From Candidatus Cloacimonadota bacterium (GTDB taxonomy: Bacteria > Cloacimonadota > Cloacimonadia > Cloacimonadales > Cloacimonadaceae), in the NCBI GenBank assembly GCA_027318525.1, contig DAHVPA010000003.1:1-27243 (forward strand): a stretch of 27,243 nucleotides of DNA. The letters are read 5' to 3'. Positions 16,452 through 24,089 of the stretch are shown here, one piece after another. Position numbers and translations under genes: made by a program. Below the pieces are notes generated by a model that saw only the letters and a program-made list of their open reading frames with translations, ran no database searches and was not told the DNA's origin. How positions within the stretch are numbered: the first letter of the stretch is position 1; each line of letters opens with the position of its first letter.

Positions 16452-17201
16452 TCAGCGGATTTCGACTTCCCGGGCATCCTGCCCGTAGATGTCTTTAAAG
16501 CGCTGTTCGTCTATGTCTGCGGGTTTTCCCCTGTAAGCTACAATCCCGTCTTTCAAAGCCAGAACGCTGGAGCCGTATTTGCGGGCAAGCGAAAGGAAAT
16601 GCAGGGAGCAGATTACGGTGATGCCATCCTTGGAATTAAGCTCTCCCAAGTATTGCATGATGCTGTCCGCAGTGGCGGGGTCAAGGCTGGCGACCGGCTC
16701 ATCAGCCAGGATCAGCTTGGGCTGCTGCATCAAAGCTCTGGCAATGGCTACTCTTTGCTGCTGTCCGCCGGAGAGCCGTTTCACCTTCTGATAGGCAAAA
16801 TTAGCCAATCCCACCCTTTCCAGGCAATGCATCGCCATCTCTTTATCGGCAGGGCTGAATTCGGAAAGAGGTGCATGATAACCCAGTCTGCCGGTCAGGA
16901 CATTGGTCTGTACTGAGAGATTCTTCACCAGATTAAACTGCTGGAAAATCATGCCAATCTGACGCCGAATCAGGCGCAGTTCATGATTGCCTGCCGCCAG
17001 GACGTCATTGCCGTCAAAGCTGATTTGACCGGAAGTGGGTTCTATCAAACGATTGATACAGCGTAAAAGGGTGGATTTGCCGGATCCGGATAACCCCAGT
17101 AAAATGAGAAAATCACCCTGCTGCACCTGCAGACTGATGTCTTTCAGCGCCAGGGTCTTGCCGTCATAGCTTTTGCTCAGGTTGTTGATAGATAACAGCA
17201 T
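16452..17201 (-). CDS. phnC: PhnC-type ABC transporter ATP-binding protein
   Basis: A 249-residue cytoplasmic ABC ATPase of the phosphonate/phosphite (PhnC) group. Walker A is GLSGSGKST (36-44), the Q-loop region is IFQQFNLV, the signature is LSGGQQQR (143-150), Walker B is LILADEP (163-169) and the switch His is in SLHF (H201). Length and the QQFNLVKNLSV stretch match PhnC. It begins 9 nt after the phnD stop and should energise import of the PhnD ligand. No PhnE permease gene lies before or after it: phnD precedes it, and the next gene is convergent with a 1-nt gap. A permease elsewhere must complete the transporter. Confidence 0.88.
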   Translation of the reverse strand: MLLSINNLSKSYDGKTLALKDISLQVQQGDFLILLGLSGSGKSTLLRCINRLIEPTSGQISFDGNDVLAAGNHELRLIRRQIGMIFQQFNLVKNLSVQTNVLTGRLGYHAPLSEFSPADKEMAMHCLERVGLANFAYQKVKRLSGGQQQRVAIARALMQQPKLILADEPVASLDPATADSIMQYLGELNSKDGITVICSLHFLSLARKYGSSVLALKDGIVAYRGKPADIDEQRFKDIYGQDAREVEIR

Positions 17202-17210
17202 CAGGTCGCG

Positions 17211-18122
17211 TTACTTCAGGAAATCCGCCGGATTCATACCCATGGTCTTGAGGGTTTCGCGCACAACGTCGTAATCGTTGTCTGCGGCTTTGTTGAGTCC
17301 GTCTATATCATAGAGTTCTTTCATCACTTTCTTACCCTCGGGGGTGGCTACGTAAGCCAGCAGGGCATTTACAATCTTATCCTGCAGAGCTTGGGGAAAT
17401 TCCTTGCGCATTGTGACTGTATCGTTGGGAATCCAATCCGTGTAACCGATAATAGCCACCTTATCCAGCACATCAGGATAGGTCTCTATCAATTTAAGAC
17501 GGGCATCCTGAGGGACACCACTTTGGTCTGGCGGGGACCAGTATGTGCAGGCTACGTCAGCTCTGGAGGGTTGGCTGTAAACAGCCAGCACAGCTTGGGG
17601 GTGACCTCCGGCGAAGAAATATTCCCGGGGTTTGATATTTTTGCTTTTGAGAATGGCGGAAGGATAGATGAAGCCTGAAGTGGATGCGGCATCAGTGTAG
17701 GCAACGACTTTGCCGGCGATGTCTTCAATGCTTTTTATCTTACTGTCTGCCCTGGCGATGAACTGACCTCTGTATTTATCGAGTCCGTTGCGGACAGTGC
17801 TGAGTCTGACAACTGCTCCGTATTTCTCATGCGCCAGCACATAGGCAAAGGTGGCAAGCCAGGCTACATCAGCTTCTCCGGTTCCCATCGCTTCTATGAC
17901 AGCGGCGTAGCTGGTGGGAACGGCTACCTTGAAGTAAAGTCCCGTTTGTTTCTGCAGGTTGGCGGCTATGGCTTCACCGCTGTTGACCACTTTATTCGCT
18001 TCCATGGAAGGCACAAAATACATCTTGATGGGATTCTTCTTGCTGCCAAGGGGAGCCTTATTGGTGCAGCCCAGGCTCAGCAGCAGGATTACCGCCAGTC
18101 CAAACAATGCGAGTCTTTTCAT
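17211..18122 (-). CDS. phnD: PhnD-type substrate-binding lipoprotein
   Basis: A 303-residue periplasmic binding protein, anchored as a lipoprotein by LSLGC (lipobox near residue 19). Family features are MYFVPSMEANK near the start of the mature protein, SYAAVIEAMGTGEADVAWL in the first lobe, and AYTDAASTSGFIYPSAILK in the second. These match the phosphate/phosphite/phosphonate (PhnD) family. The start ATG at 18122 has GAGG spaced 6 nt upstream; an upstream in-frame start exists but would overlap the preceding gene. Its place between a DUF512 gene (11-nt gap) and phnC (9-nt gap) shows a single operon. The ligand cannot be read from sequence; some members bind other small anions. Confidence 0.88.
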   Translation of the reverse strand: MKRLALFGLAVILLLSLGCTNKAPLGSKKNPIKMYFVPSMEANKVVNSGEAIAANLQKQTGLYFKVAVPTSYAAVIEAMGTGEADVAWLATFAYVLAHEKYGAVVRLSTVRNGLDKYRGQFIARADSKIKSIEDIAGKVVAYTDAASTSGFIYPSAILKSKNIKPREYFFAGGHPQAVLAVYSQPSRADVACTYWSPPDQSGVPQDARLKLIETYPDVLDKVAIIGYTDWIPNDTVTMRKEFPQALQDKIVNALLAYVATPEGKKVMKELYDIDGLNKAADNDYDVVRETLKTMGMNPADFLK

Positions 18123-18133
18123 ATGCAACCTCT

Positions 18134-19405
18134 TTAAAACCATTCCCAATCATCGAACAGAGGGTCGATAATCAGGATATCTCTTTGCCAGTATTCTTTT
18201 ATCTCGAGCTGGCTGAATCCGTCAAGTGTTATGCCATCATGGTTGAAGATATTTGCCGGGAGTGCAACGATTTCATCCAAGCCGGGAAAGACCTGTGCCT
18301 TGATGTCGGCAAAGGTGAGCAATCCGCTCACAGTCACGGATTTGCCCATGAATTCATTGACCACGGGTTGGACGCTGGCAGGGCAGCAATCTGCCTTTTT
18401 GGTAATTTCGGCAGCGATGGAATCGACGTATTCGGCAGCGGAAACACCGCTCACCATAAGCAGGGGTTTATTCTTTTTCTTAAGTTCTTTGAGGAAGGTG
18501 CGGCGTTTATCTTTCCAGTTTTCCAGCATCAGTCGCACCATGCCGATGCCGTTTTCAATCTGGGGGTAATCGTTGTAATAATCTGCTTCGGGGATATGTG
18601 TATCCGCCAGAATGAAAAGCTCATCCGCACAGTAGATGATGTCTGTGCCGAAGTTTTGGCGGGCAGAATCAGCAAGCTGGATGATCTGCTGCGCTTCAGC
18701 TTTGGTAAAGGTGCGCAGGGAGGTCAGTTTGTTTCTGTATCTGGTGAGTCCCACCGGGACAATTCCGATGGAAAGCACTTCCAGATCAGGGCTGAGTAAA
18801 TCGCTCAGACTGCGCTTGAGTTCGCCTCCGTCATTCCAACCCGGCACCAGCACCAGTTGACAATGCAGTTGGATTCCGGCAGCAGAGAGCTTGCGCAGCT
18901 TTTGCATGAGGTCAAACTGCATGGGATAACGCATCAGCTTTTGACGGAGGTCGGGATTGGTGGCATGAATCGAGACATACAAAGGTGTGAGTCTTTGTTC
19001 CAGAATGCGGTCAAAATCAGCATCTGAGAGATTGGTGAGGGAGATGTAATTGCCGAAAACGAAGGAATAGAGATAGTCGTCATCCTTCATGTAAAGCGTT
19101 TCGCGCAGGGTGGGAGGCATCTGGTCTATGAAGCAGAAGACGCAGTTGTTGACGCAGCTGTCAAAGCGGTAGGATTCCGGCTCTATGCCGAGAGCAGTCT
19201 TATCCCTGCGGGTAATCCCGATGCTTCTGCGGGTACCGTCAGCTGTTTCCAGTTCACAATCCAGCCTCACATCCGAACCGTAAAACTGCAGGTCTATAAA
19301 GTCGCGGATGTCGTGTCCGTTGATGGAAAGAAGCTTGTCACCGGGCTTGATGCCGTTTTTTGCTGCCAGACTGCGTGGCAGAACGTCCTGTATGGTCAGC
19401 GGCAT
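18134..19405 (-). CDS. PDZ-DUF512 family radical-SAM-like protein
   Basis: A 423-residue protein in which a PDZ-like N-terminus (about 1-60: VLPRSLAAKNGIKPGDKLLSINGH) precedes a radical-SAM-like core and a DUF512 C-terminal domain. The core carries CVNNCVFC (C84, C88, C91), the CX3CX2C pattern that binds a 4Fe-4S cluster, followed by FIDQMPPTLRETLYMKDDDY, characteristic of this family. The DUF512 part includes GLTRYRNKLTSLRTF. Its reaction is not established; it is annotated as a putative Fe-S oxidoreductase in many bacteria. The start ATG 19405 is 3 nt after the cupin stop without a strong RBS, so translation is probably coupled. It precedes phnD by 11 nt. Confidence 0.88.
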   Translation of the reverse strand: MPLTIQDVLPRSLAAKNGIKPGDKLLSINGHDIRDFIDLQFYGSDVRLDCELETADGTRRSIGITRRDKTALGIEPESYRFDSCVNNCVFCFIDQMPPTLRETLYMKDDDYLYSFVFGNYISLTNLSDADFDRILEQRLTPLYVSIHATNPDLRQKLMRYPMQFDLMQKLRKLSAAGIQLHCQLVLVPGWNDGGELKRSLSDLLSPDLEVLSIGIVPVGLTRYRNKLTSLRTFTKAEAQQIIQLADSARQNFGTDIIYCADELFILADTHIPEADYYNDYPQIENGIGMVRLMLENWKDKRRTFLKELKKKNKPLLMVSGVSAAEYVDSIAAEITKKADCCPASVQPVVNEFMGKSVTVSGLLTFADIKAQVFPGLDEIVALPANIFNHDGITLDGFSQLEIKEYWQRDILIIDPLFDDWEWF

Positions 19406-19408
19406 TAT

Positions 19409-19678
19409 CTATTCGGTTCGGGAGTGTTTGCGCACAGGCTTTTTGATGTTGCAAATACAGGTATAGCCTTTGGGGACGATTACATAATCTCCCGCTCCAA
19501 AACAGGTCTTATTGCCGTTGGCAGTCGTCATTTCCACTTCTCCTTCCAGCAGATAGCATTCTTCCTGAGTTTCATGATGCATGGCAAAGATAGACTTGTC
19601 GATAGTTTGAATAGGCCAACTGAAAATATCCAAATTTTTCTTTTCCTCTTCACTCAAGTGAAGAACTCTTATCTGCAT
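19409..19678 (-). CDS. Small cupin-domain protein
   Basis: An 89-residue single-domain cupin. The core ECYLLEGEVEMTTANG (about 40-55), then FGAGDYVIVPKGYTC, is the conserved cupin beta-barrel pattern (a glutamate-rich first motif and a GxxxxxPxG-like second motif). The first motif lacks the His pair usual in metal-binding cupins, having EE/C instead, so metal binding is uncertain. The start ATG 19678 follows AGGGGG spaced 8 nt. It is the first gene of the four-gene operon with DUF512-phnD-phnC and may sense or bind a small ligand; this is inferred from position only. Confidence 0.8.
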   Translation of the reverse strand: MQIRVLHLSEEEKKNLDIFSWPIQTIDKSIFAMHHETQEECYLLEGEVEMTTANGNKTCFGAGDYVIVPKGYTCICNIKKPVRKHSRTE

Positions 19679-19721
19679 TTTGTGTTCCCCCTGCTGTCAA
19701 TCCTGCAATGTGAACTGACAA

Positions 19722-19754
19722 TGTCATGATTGTATCAAAAATAATCATGTCAAT
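19722..19754 (-). promoter_or_regulatory. Promoter and operator-like palindrome of the cupin operon
   Basis: On the minus strand TTGACA (complement of 19749-19754) is followed after 17 nt by AATCAT (complement of 19726-19731). Overlapping it is an inverted repeat: TGTCATGATT (19722-19731) and AATCATGTCA (19743-19752), 9 of 10 positions matched with an 11-nt spacer. A start near 19719 would give a leader of about 40 nt before the cupin ATG. The palindrome sits where a dimeric repressor would block RNA polymerase. Confidence 0.45.
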
Positions 19755-20019
19755 AGTTTTCTCTCCAACCTGATTTTTTGCGCAGCGGAGACAGGACATT
19801 CTGATTGTCGGGAATCCCTCCGCACCTTTTCTGCTGTCTCATCCACCATGCTTACCCATCCCGCAGCCTCCGCCAGCCTCTCGGACTTTTCCCGGGAGGC
19901 AGCGGGGAAAGAGCGGGACAGGTGATTAAGGAAGGAGAGGGCAGCGGCACAGACTAATAACTTGACATCCAGACAAGCGGCTGAGGATAGGTTAAAAAAA
20001 GAAAAAAAGTGTTGTCAGG
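19755..20019. other. Intergenic region upstream of lptD, with GC-rich hairpin
   Basis: The 341-nt gap between the divergent cupin and lptD genes holds the cupin promoter, then a GC-rich block. CCCGCAGCCTCC (19860-19871) pairs with GGAGGCAGCGGG (19895-19906) with one mismatch and a 23-nt loop. A TTGACA at 19962-19967 with a weak GATAGG (19986-19991, 18-nt spacer) may drive lptD. An A-rich tract with poly-A (19994-20008) and GTCAGG before the ATG complete it. No ORF is supported. Confidence 0.45.
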
Positions 20020-22485
20020 ATGGCGAAAAAACCAGGAAAGAAAGTCATAAGCCTAATGCTGGCGGGGATTCTTGCCCTCTCCGGCATGCTTCCTCTATGG
20101 AGTGAAAACGGCACATCTGGCAATATCAACGACGTTGAAATTGTGCCTATAGAGGATATTGTTGCCCTTTCGCCTACGCCCCCGGACACGCTTTCCACAG
20201 TTGCCGACACTCTGCTGATCGCAAAGACCTATATTGACTCCCTGTTTTATCAGGCAGACAGCATCTTTTACGATTATGACTCAGAGCAGATTTATCTCTT
20301 TGGCGATACCTCAGTCCGCTACCAGAGCTCAACCATCCTGGCAGACAGTCTGCAGATAGATTTGAAAAACGAGCGTGCTTTCTCCATCGGTAAAACCGTC
20401 ATGATGGATAAGGACCAGGTGCTGATTGGCGACCAGGTGTTGTATGACACCAAATCACAGACGGGAATGATGTATAACGCCGCCAGCAAGATGGACAAGG
20501 GTTTTTATTATGGGGAAGAGGTGCGCAAGGTGGATGACGACGTCTATGACGTGGATGGAGGAAGATTTACCACCTGCAACGACCCTGAACCGGATTTCTG
20601 GTTTTGGGCAAAGGAAATGCGGCTTTACCGCAATGACAAAATCGTCGGCAAACCCGTCATAGCCTACGTCAATCACATGCCCATCTTCTATTTTCCCTTC
20701 ATCACATTCTCCATCAAACGCGGCAGACAGGCGGGATTCCTGATTCCCGAGCCGGGTTACAACACGGTGGACGGCAAATTCATCAAGAATATAGCTTTCT
20801 TTTATCCCTATAAAGACTATGCGGATGCCACACTGGGCTTTGACCTGATGGAAAAAACGGGCTGGAACGCTAATCTGGAGACACGTTATACCAAACGTTA
20901 CCTCTATAATGGCAACTTTGACACTTCCATCCGCCGGCAGATTTCGCAGACCTCCACCAATACGGACTATTCCGTGCGGGGCACACATCACCACGAGCTG
21001 GGCAACAAGGCGACCTTTGACGCCAATATCGACTATGTCAGCAACAAACGCATCTGGGAAAGCAGCACGGATATCGACCAATCCCTGGCGCAAAGCATCA
21101 CTTCCTCGCTTTCTTTCCGCAAACCGCTACTCAGTTCTTATCTGAACGTGGGTGCCACCTATACGGAAGACCTGATCAACAACACAGCCAATATCAGCCT
21201 GCCTTCCGCCACCTTTTCCCTGCCCAGTCGCCCAGTTTACGAGCTTTTTACCAAAAAGGATGATACCTCAGTCAGCAATAACTGGTGGACTAACTTTAAC
21301 TACAGCTACAACGTGCGTCTGGACCACACCGGCAACCTGCGTGATAAACAGCGCAGTCTGCAGGACCTGGTCTGGAACAATACTTATGACAGCACGGGAA
21401 CACATCTGATAAACGAGCACCATCTGGGCATGAAGCATTCCGCCGGACTGAACTATAGTTATAAAGCACTGGGCTGGCTAAACCTGACGCAGGGCTTTAA
21501 CTACAACGAAGTCTGGGCAGACCGCGATAAAAACGATGATAAATGGGTGCGGGGCAATGATTATTCCACCACCAGCAGCGCTAACTTCACCATCTATGGC
21601 ATCCGCAATTTGCCCAATTTCTATGTCTCCACTGTGCGACATATTATCACGCCCTCGGTTTCTTTCAATTACAGTCCGGATTTTACCGATAACAGCAGGT
21701 TCTATTACTTTGGCGGAACAGGACTGATGGCATCCAAACAAAGCCGCACCGTCAATCTCGCCTTAGACCAGAAATGGCAGCTCAAACTGCGTCCGCAAGG
21801 CAATCTGCAGGAAAGAAAGCTGAATGATATCCTGAGCTGGACAACTGCCACCGGAATCAACCTGGAAAAGGATGAACGGAAATTCGGCAACATTGCCCAC
21901 AACATCAGTTTTAAACCAGGAGCATATAACCTGGGCAAGACTAAAATCACCTGGGGAAGCAGCTATAACCTGACGCATAATCCCTACCAGATGCACTGGC
22001 TGAACTGGAAACCCATAAGCCAATATTTCTCCCACACGCTCAGCATCACCGGCAACGCCAAATACCGTGATTATTTTCCCCGCAAGGTAAATCAGGACTT
22101 TGCCTCTTATCTGAGTGCGGATGATTCGCTGAACACAATAATCCAGTCTCAAACCGGCGCTCCCAAAGACGAAGCCTGGAGCTTTAGCCTGACCCAGGAT
22201 ATGAGCACCGGACGCAACCTGCTTCATCCGGAAAACAACAGCTTCAGGATGAATGCGGACTTCAAGCTGACGACAAACTGGTCGCTGGGATATTCCAATT
22301 ATTACAATGTCAAAGACAGCCGGATGATTTCGCAGTCATTTGACATCAACCGGACTCTGCACTGCTGGAAACTGAGTATCCAATATACACGCAGAACTGA
22401 TTATTGGGACTACCGGATAGTATTCTTCAATGCCAGTCTGCCGGATGCGCTCAAGTTCCAGACCAAAGATAACAAACGATATTAA
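20020..22485 (+). CDS. lptD: LptD: LPS-assembly outer-membrane protein
   Basis: An 821-residue LptD/OstA-family protein, which inserts lipopolysaccharide into the outer leaflet of the outer membrane. It has a signal peptide at about 1-27 (MLAGILALSGMLPLW). A periplasmic OstA-like region runs to about residue 215 (FGDTSVRYQSSTILADSLQI and later lines). It includes the family's hallmark segment PVIAYVNHMPIFYFPFITF, then RQAGFLIPEPGY. The long beta-barrel then shows many alternating strands up to a terminal region rich in aromatic residues. The start ATG 20020 follows AGG only 1 nt away, so initiation may be weak or helped by the A-rich leader. It is the first of three plus-strand genes with gmhB-like and EamA genes, fitting envelope biogenesis. 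Confidence 0.9.
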   Translation: MAKKPGKKVISLMLAGILALSGMLPLWSENGTSGNINDVEIVPIEDIVALSPTPPDTLSTVADTLLIAKTYIDSLFYQADSIFYDYDSEQIYLFGDTSVRYQSSTILADSLQIDLKNERAFSIGKTVMMDKDQVLIGDQVLYDTKSQTGMMYNAASKMDKGFYYGEEVRKVDDDVYDVDGGRFTTCNDPEPDFWFWAKEMRLYRNDKIVGKPVIAYVNHMPIFYFPFITFSIKRGRQAGFLIPEPGYNTVDGKFIKNIAFFYPYKDYADATLGFDLMEKTGWNANLETRYTKRYLYNGNFDTSIRRQISQTSTNTDYSVRGTHHHELGNKATFDANIDYVSNKRIWESSTDIDQSLAQSITSSLSFRKPLLSSYLNVGATYTEDLINNTANISLPSATFSLPSRPVYELFTKKDDTSVSNNWWTNFNYSYNVRLDHTGNLRDKQRSLQDLVWNNTYDSTGTHLINEHHLGMKHSAGLNYSYKALGWLNLTQGFNYNEVWADRDKNDDKWVRGNDYSTTSSANFTIYGIRNLPNFYVSTVRHIITPSVSFNYSPDFTDNSRFYYFGGTGLMASKQSRTVNLALDQKWQLKLRPQGNLQERKLNDILSWTTATGINLEKDERKFGNIAHNISFKPGAYNLGKTKITWGSSYNLTHNPYQMHWLNWKPISQYFSHTLSITGNAKYRDYFPRKVNQDFASYLSADDSLNTIIQSQTGAPKDEAWSFSLTQDMSTGRNLLHPENNSFRMNADFKLTTNWSLGYSNYYNVKDSRMISQSFDINRTLHCWKLSIQYTRRTDYWDYRIVFFNASLPDALKFQTKDNKRY

Positions 22486-22511
22486 TCCCTCTTTTGAGGA
22501 AGGATAAAATT

Positions 22512-23102
22512 ATGCCAAAATTAAACCAACCAGCCGCCGTTTTCCTGGATAGGGACGGCACTATTAATCCCGATGAATTCGGCTATATCGACAATCCTGA
22601 TAAATACTACCTTTATCCCTATGCGCCGGATGCAGTAAAACTGCTGAAGTCGCTGGGCTATTATGTGTTTCTGGTTACCAATCAGGGTGGAGTGGCACGC
22701 GGTTATATTACCCTGGAGCAGATGCATTCTGTCCTAAATAAGGCAAAATCGCTGATGGAAGCAGACGGCGCTGCCTTTGATAAAATCTATTATTCACCCT
22801 ATTACCATGCCGGAGTGGTGGAGCCATACAACATCCCGCATGAAGACCGTAAACCGGGGCTGGGGATGTTCAGGAAAGCATTGCAGGATTTTCATTTCCG
22901 TCCTGAACTAAGCTGGATGATTGGCGACCGCTATTCGGATATAGAATTCGGTAAAAAAGCAGGCATGAAAAGCATTCTGCTGCGTAGCGGCAACGGCGAA
23001 AAAGAGTTCATTCACGATATGCAGAGATGGGAATTCAAGCCTGACTTCGTTGTCAAAGACCTGATGGTGGCTACGCGCCTGATTGCTTCACTTTCGGGAT
23101 GA
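22512..23102 (+). CDS. HAD-superfamily phosphatase, GmhB-like (D,D-heptose 1,7-bisphosphate phosphatase)
   Basis: A 196-residue soluble HAD phosphatase. Motif I is DRDGT (D13, D15), motif II is TNQGG (56-60), K114 in DRKPG serves as the motif III Lys, and motif IV is GDRYSD (138-143, D139 and D143). The architecture matches GmhB, which makes ADP-heptose precursors for LPS, and it lies 26 nt after lptD. It lacks the zinc-loop cysteines typical of GmhB: the CxHxxxxCxCR-like segment is SPYYHAGVVEPYNIPHEDRK. Substrate may therefore be heptose bisphosphate or another histidinol/heptose-type phosphate. The start ATG 22512 follows GAGGAAGGA spaced 8 nt; a TTG upstream is less likely. Confidence 0.8.
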   Translation: MPKLNQPAAVFLDRDGTINPDEFGYIDNPDKYYLYPYAPDAVKLLKSLGYYVFLVTNQGGVARGYITLEQMHSVLNKAKSLMEADGAAFDKIYYSPYYHAGVVEPYNIPHEDRKPGLGMFRKALQDFHFRPELSWMIGDRYSDIEFGKKAGMKSILLRSGNGEKEFIHDMQRWEFKPDFVVKDLMVATRLIASLSG

Positions 23103-23106
23103 TACC

Positions 23107-24021
23107 ATGGCAGTAAAAACTCCCGCCAAAGCTTTTTCCGCCTATCTTTTCGCTTTTTTGGCTATACTCTTATGGTCCACTGTCTCCACTGCCTTCAAGC
23201 TTTCCCTCAGATACCAAAATCCCATCCAACTGCTGCTTGGCGCTAGCTTTATCTCACTCCTTGTCATCAGCCTCGTCGTCCTTGCCCAGAGGAAAACAGG
23301 CATCCTGCTGACCGGCAGCAGAAAGGATTTATTACGTTCTGCGGGACTGGGTTTTCTCAATCCGTTTTTGTATTATACAGTGCTGCTGGAAGCTTATGAC
23401 AGGCTGCCGGCACAGGAAGCTCAGGCTCTGAACTATATCTGGGCTGTGATGCTGGTCCTGCTGTCAATCCCCATCCTTAAGCAAAAACCCCGTTTCCGTG
23501 ACCTCAGCGGAGTGCTGGTCAGCTTTGCAGGAGCGCTGGTGATTGCCTTTAGAGGAGACTTCTCATCACTCAGGTTTCAGGAGCCGGTGGGAGTATCTTT
23601 GGCGTTGGTTTCCACCCTCATCTGGGCTCTCTTTTGGCTGCTCAATGTGCGCGACAAAAGGGACGAAGTGGTCAAGCTGTTTTGGGTGTTTGTCTTTGGC
23701 TTCCTTTATGTGCTGATTTATGCAGTCGGGATGGGATGGCTGGAAAGCTTTTCCCTGCCTGCCTTAGCCGGAGCTGCCTATGTGGGCTGCTTTGAGATGG
23801 GCATCACATTTATCCTCTGGATGATGGCTTTACAAAGAGCTGCCAGCACAGCAAGAGTGACCAATCTCATTTTTCTGACTCCCTTCATCTCGCTTTTCCT
23901 AATCCGGGGAATACTCAAAGAAGCAATCACTGTATCCACTCTGGCAGGATTGATTCTGATCATTGGCGGTATCCTCTGGCAACAGACAGGTAAGGCAGCA
24001 GGAAGAGTAAATCAGACATGA
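23107..24021 (+). CDS. EamA/DMT family transporter
   Basis: A 304-residue inner-membrane protein of the drug/metabolite transporter superfamily, with about ten hydrophobic helices arranged as two EamA repeats. Signatures include FAFLAILLWSTVSTAFKLSL in the first repeat and ALVSTLIWALFWLLNVRDKRDE at the start of the second, with LTPFISLFLI later. Substrates of this family range from amino acids and metabolites to drugs, and none can be assigned. ATG 23107 is 4 nt after the phosphatase stop, so it is read with lptD and gmhB-like. A copper ATPase follows with its own promoter. Confidence 0.85.
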   Translation: MAVKTPAKAFSAYLFAFLAILLWSTVSTAFKLSLRYQNPIQLLLGASFISLLVISLVVLAQRKTGILLTGSRKDLLRSAGLGFLNPFLYYTVLLEAYDRLPAQEAQALNYIWAVMLVLLSIPILKQKPRFRDLSGVLVSFAGALVIAFRGDFSSLRFQEPVGVSLALVSTLIWALFWLLNVRDKRDEVVKLFWVFVFGFLYVLIYAVGMGWLESFSLPALAGAAYVGCFEMGITFILWMMALQRAASTARVTNLIFLTPFISLFLIRGILKEAITVSTLAGLILIIGGILWQQTGKAAGRVNQT

Positions 24022-24026
24022 GAAGT

Positions 24027-24055
24027 TTGACATTTGTGTCTGTGAGCGTTATCCT
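24027..24055 (+). promoter_or_regulatory. Sigma-70 promoter of copA
   Basis: Consensus TTGACA (24027-24032), 17-nt spacer, TATCCT (24050-24055), placed 34 nt before the copA ATG and right after the EamA stop. It is the best promoter seen in the window. No obvious CueR-type palindrome overlaps it, and a 17-nt spacer is not the long CueR type. Confidence 0.7.
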
Positions 24056-24089
24056 ATAGTCAAGAAATAACAAAAAGATTGGATAGATT

